A stretch of 64,000 nucleotides of DNA from NCBI RefSeq assembly GCF_042666655.1, contig NZ_JBHTDE010000008.1:1-64000 (forward strand), in the 5' to 3' direction. The translations under genes were made by a program, and so were the position numbers. Below are positions 61,633-64,000 of the stretch, in pieces. Source of the DNA: Paracraurococcus sp042666655. GTDB lineage: Bacteria; Pseudomonadota; Alphaproteobacteria; Acetobacterales; Acetobacteraceae. Positions within the stretch are counted from its first letter, which is position 1, and the number at the start of each line of letters is the position of its first letter. The notes beneath the pieces were generated by a model. That model saw nothing but the letters and a program-made list of their open reading frames with translations, was not told where the DNA came from and did no database searches.

Positions 61633-62820
61633 TCAGCCGCGCGGCAGCAGCTGCTCCGCCAGCGTCGCCCAGTAGCTCGCGCCGATCGGCAGCACCGCGT
61701 CGTTGAAGTCGTACATCGGGTGGTGCACCTGCGGGTCGGCCGGGCCGCGCCCGGCGCCGAGCATGATGTAGTTGCCCGCCTTGGCGTTCAGCATGAAGGA
61801 GAAATCCTCGCCGCCCATGGTCGGCCGCGGCATCTCCTGCACCCGCGCCTCGCCGGCCACCGCCTGCGCCGCGCGGAGCGCCAGCCGGGTGCTCTCGACC
61901 TCGTTCACCGTCGCCGGGTAGCCGCGGTCGAAGACCGCCTCGGCGGTCGCGCCGAAGGCGGTGGCGATGCCGGTGACGAGGCTGGTGAACTTCGCCTCCA
62001 GCAGGTCGCCGACCTCCGGCTTGAACCAGCGCGCGGTGCCGCGCAGCGTGACCTCCTGCGGGATGACGTTCCAGGTGTCGCCGCCCTGGATATGGCCGAT
62101 GGTGACGACGCCCGATTCCACCGGGTCGACGTTGCGCGCGACCACGCTCTGCAGCGCGGAGACGATGGCGGCGGCGATGACGATCGGGTCGTTGCCCTGG
62201 TTCGGCATGGCGCCATGCGCGCCCTTCCCGGTGATCGTCGCCCGGAGATTGGCGGTTGCCGCCATCACCGGGCCGTCGCGCCACATGAAGACGCCTTCCG
62301 GCGCGCCGGGCCAGTTGTGCATGCCGAAGACCCGCTCCATCGGGAAGCGGTCGAACAGGCCTTCCTGCACCATGACGTTGCCGCCGCCGCCGGCCTCCTC
62401 GGCCGGCTGGAAGATGACATAGACGGTGCCGGAGAAATTCCGCGTCTCCGCCAGGTAGCGGGCGGCGCCGAGCAGCATGGTGGTGTGGCCGTCATGGCCG
62501 CAGGCATGCATCTTGCCGGGAACGGTCGAGGCATGCGGCAGGCCGGTGGCTTCCAGGATCGGCAGCGCGTCCATGTCGGCGCGCAGGCCGATGGCGCGGC
62601 CGCTGCCGCCCTGGCCCCCCCCACTGCCATGAATCACGCCCACCACGCCGGTCTTGGCGATGCCGGTGATCACCTCGTCGCAGCCGAATTCGCGCAGCTT
62701 GGCGGCGACGATGCCGGCGGTGCGCACCTCCTCGAAGGCGGTTTCCGGATGCGCGTGCAGGTCCTGCCGCCAGGCGGTCAGCTCAGGGTGGAACTCGGCG
62801 ATGCGATTGAGAACGGGCAT
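61633..62820 (-). CDS. M20 family amidohydrolase (hippurate hydrolase type)
   Basis: A 395-residue zinc amidohydrolase. The metal and catalytic residues are visible in GLRADMDALPI, HACGHDGHTTMLLG and FQPAEEAGGGG, with MHNWPGAPEG and the late TMGGEDFSFML. It cleaves N-acyl amino acids or related amides in the cytoplasm. No signal peptide is present. It follows an IlvD/Edd-type gene on the same strand with about 100 bases between, so cotranscription is possible. Confidence 0.9.
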   Translation of the reverse strand: MPVLNRIAEFHPELTAWRQDLHAHPETAFEEVRTAGIVAAKLREFGCDEVITGIAKTGVVGVIHGSGGGQGGSGRAIGLRADMDALPILEATGLPHASTVPGKMHACGHDGHTTMLLGAARYLAETRNFSGTVYVIFQPAEEAGGGGNVMVQEGLFDRFPMERVFGMHNWPGAPEGVFMWRDGPVMAATANLRATITGKGAHGAMPNQGNDPIVIAAAIVSALQSVVARNVDPVESGVVTIGHIQGGDTWNVIPQEVTLRGTARWFKPEVGDLLEAKFTSLVTGIATAFGATAEAVFDRGYPATVNEVESTRLALRAAQAVAGEARVQEMPRPTMGGEDFSFMLNAKAGNYIMLGAGRGPADPQVHHPMYDFNDAVLPIGASYWATLAEQLLPRG

Positions 62821-62925
62821 GATTTTCTGTCCGGCTGCTTGGCACAGCCTATCGGGCGTGAGCGTGCGACTTGCAAGGGCCGGGCAGGGGCCGGGGGCGG
62901 ACCCCCGCCGCCCCCGCCGAGGTCG

Positions 62926-64000
62926 TCAGGCGCCCTCGGGCCGCAGGAAGGCGAAGTCGGCCCCTTCCGGCGCCTGCAGCACCTGGTCGTGCACCAGCTG
63001 GTCCCAGCCGCGCCGAGGCCGGGCCGGCGGTGCCCAGGCGGCGCGGCGGCGGGCCAGCTCGGCCTCCTCCACCAGCAGGTCGAGCCGGCGCTCCCTGACC
63101 GAGAGCCGCACCCGGTCGCCCGATTCGATCAGCCCGAGCGGCCCGCCGGCGGCGGCCTCGGGGGCGATGTGCAGGACGATGGTGCCGAAGGCGGTGCCGG
63201 ACATGCGGCAGTCGCTCATCCGCACCATGTCCTTGACGCCCTGCCGCGCCAGCTTCTTCGGGATCGGCAGGTAGCCCGCTTCCGGCATCCCGGCCGGCGT
63301 CAGCGGCCCGGCGTTCTTCAGCACCAGGATGTCGCTGGCGGTGACGTCGAGGTCGTCGCGGTCGATCCGCTCGGCCAGGTCGGCCAGCCCGTCGAAGACC
63401 ACGCAGCGCGCCTCGGTCTCGAACAGGGCCGGGGTGGCGGCGCTGCGCTTGAGGATGGCGCCGTCGGGCGCCAGGCTGCCGAACAGCGAGACGATGCCGC
63501 CGACCGGCGAGACCGGCGTGGCACGGGCGCGGATATAGGTGCGGTCGACCCAGGGCGTGCCGGCATCGATCTGCTCGGCCAGCGTCCTGCCGTAGAGGTC
63601 GATGGTGTCGAGGTGCAGCAGGTCGCGGAGCTCGCGCAGCAGCGCCACCATGCCGCCGGCGGCGTGGAAATCCTCCATGTAGCCCTCGCCGGTCGGCTTG
63701 AGGTCGACCAGCACCGGGGTCTCCTCGCTCAGGGCGTCGAGCCGCTTGAGGTCGATCCTGACCCCGACCCGGCCGGCGATGGCGGTCAGGTGGATCAGCG
63801 CGTTGGTCGAGCCGCCCAGCGCCAGCAGCACGCGCAGCGCGTTCTCGACCGACTTTTCGGTGATGAGCTGCGACGGCCGGACGGGGTGGGTGATCAGGCG
63901 GACGGCCAGCTCCCCGGCCTCCTCCGCCATCCGCAGCCGGTCGGAATGCACCGCCGGCGCCGAGGCCGCCATCAGCGGCATGAAGCCGAGCGCGGCGGCG
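62926..64000 (-). CDS. IlvD/Edd family dehydratase, C-terminal part (cut by window edge)
   Basis: The C-terminal 357 or so residues of an iron-sulfur dehydratase. Visible features are VENALRVLLALGGSTNALIHL, DLKPTGEGYMEDFHAAGG and the active-site MSDCRMSGTAFGT, with the closing SGDRVRLSVRERRLDLLV. The N-terminal cluster-binding cysteines lie beyond base 64000. The family includes dihydroxy-acid dehydratase, phosphogluconate dehydratase and sugar-acid dehydratases. The fragment's style (MPEAGYLPIPKKLARQGVKD) fits the sugar-acid branch, but that is not certain. Confidence 0.88.
   Translation of the reverse strand, partial: AAALGFMPLMAASAPAVHSDRLRMAEEAGELAVRLITHPVRPSQLITEKSVENALRVLLALGGSTNALIHLTAIAGRVGVRIDLKRLDALSEETPVLVDLKPTGEGYMEDFHAAGGMVALLRELRDLLHLDTIDLYGRTLAEQIDAGTPWVDRTYIRARATPVSPVGGIVSLFGSLAPDGAILKRSAATPALFETEARCVVFDGLADLAERIDRDDLDVTASDILVLKNAGPLTPAGMPEAGYLPIPKKLARQGVKDMVRMSDCRMSGTAFGTIVLHIAPEAAAGGPLGLIESGDRVRLSVRERRLDLLVEEAELARRRAAWAPPARPRRGWDQLVHDQVLQAPEGADFAFLRPEGA

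Overview
This is 64 kb of very GC-rich DNA (about 70% by eye) with dense, short-spaced genes and many 1-20 base overlaps. The gene content (Kdo and lipid A genes, GlnB/GlnA, Bug/TctC-type binding proteins, many orphan solute-binding proteins, GTG and TTG starts) suggests a chromosomal segment of an alphaproteobacterium, probably an Acetobacteraceae member of the Roseomonas type. That placement is inference, since no rRNA or species marker is present. One tRNA gene, tRNA-His(GTG), is present. I see no CRISPR array, phage module or replication origin.

Layout. 1-8.5 kb: the end of an insertion sequence next to a truncated gene, then a minus-strand envelope block (kdsA-kdsB-kdsD for the Kdo precursor, and a three-gene glycosyltransferase operon whose proteins share a repeated Gly-Trp domain). 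8.9-21.9 kb: a small-molecule uptake and catabolism region. It has a PuuB/DadA-like flavoprotein divergent from a spermidine/putrescine-type ABC transporter operon that also encodes a 2-hydroxyacid dehydrogenase and a class II aldolase. It continues with an orphan peptide-type binding protein, a second class II aldolase, an amidohydrolase and an iron-type alcohol dehydrogenase. 21.9-27.2 kb: an EAL-domain protein, a Bug-type binding protein, a one-piece SecDF and a GlsB/YeaQ-type membrane protein. 28-34.4 kb: a Gfo/Idh/MocA oxidoreductase, lpxB, and a hisI - COG0523 GTPase - GNAT - nitrilase operon divergent from a Fur/Zur-type regulator.

34.6-37 kb: a DUF4096 (IS5-derived) protein, a decayed PhoX-like gene and small envelope proteins. 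37-40.5 kb: a Nudix - AlaX - sseA - metC operon. 40.5-46 kb: a DMT exporter, a hybrid histidine kinase, and a znuCB zinc uptake operon. A perfect Zur-like palindrome overlaps the znuCB promoter and ends 2 bases before a 43-codon leader gene. 46-53 kb: a cupin, a binding protein plus deacetylase pair, two SDRs, a DMT exporter, a metallophosphoesterase and a ModA-like protein. 53.3-55.4 kb: glnB-glnA behind a near-consensus sigma-54 promoter. 55.7-64 kb: an aminotransferase, tRNA-His, an SDR lacking the Tyr-Lys catalytic pair, a repeat lipoprotein, aspartate dehydrogenase, an MFS transporter, a membrane protein of unknown role, an M20 hydrolase and the end of an IlvD/Edd dehydratase.

The most unusual features are a family of about 100-160 bp imperfect palindromes that abut gene 3' ends (six copies plus fragments), the zinc-regulated znuCB leader with a microprotein gene and a CTG-started znuB, and the multi-copy Gly-Trp domain glycosyltransferase operon.
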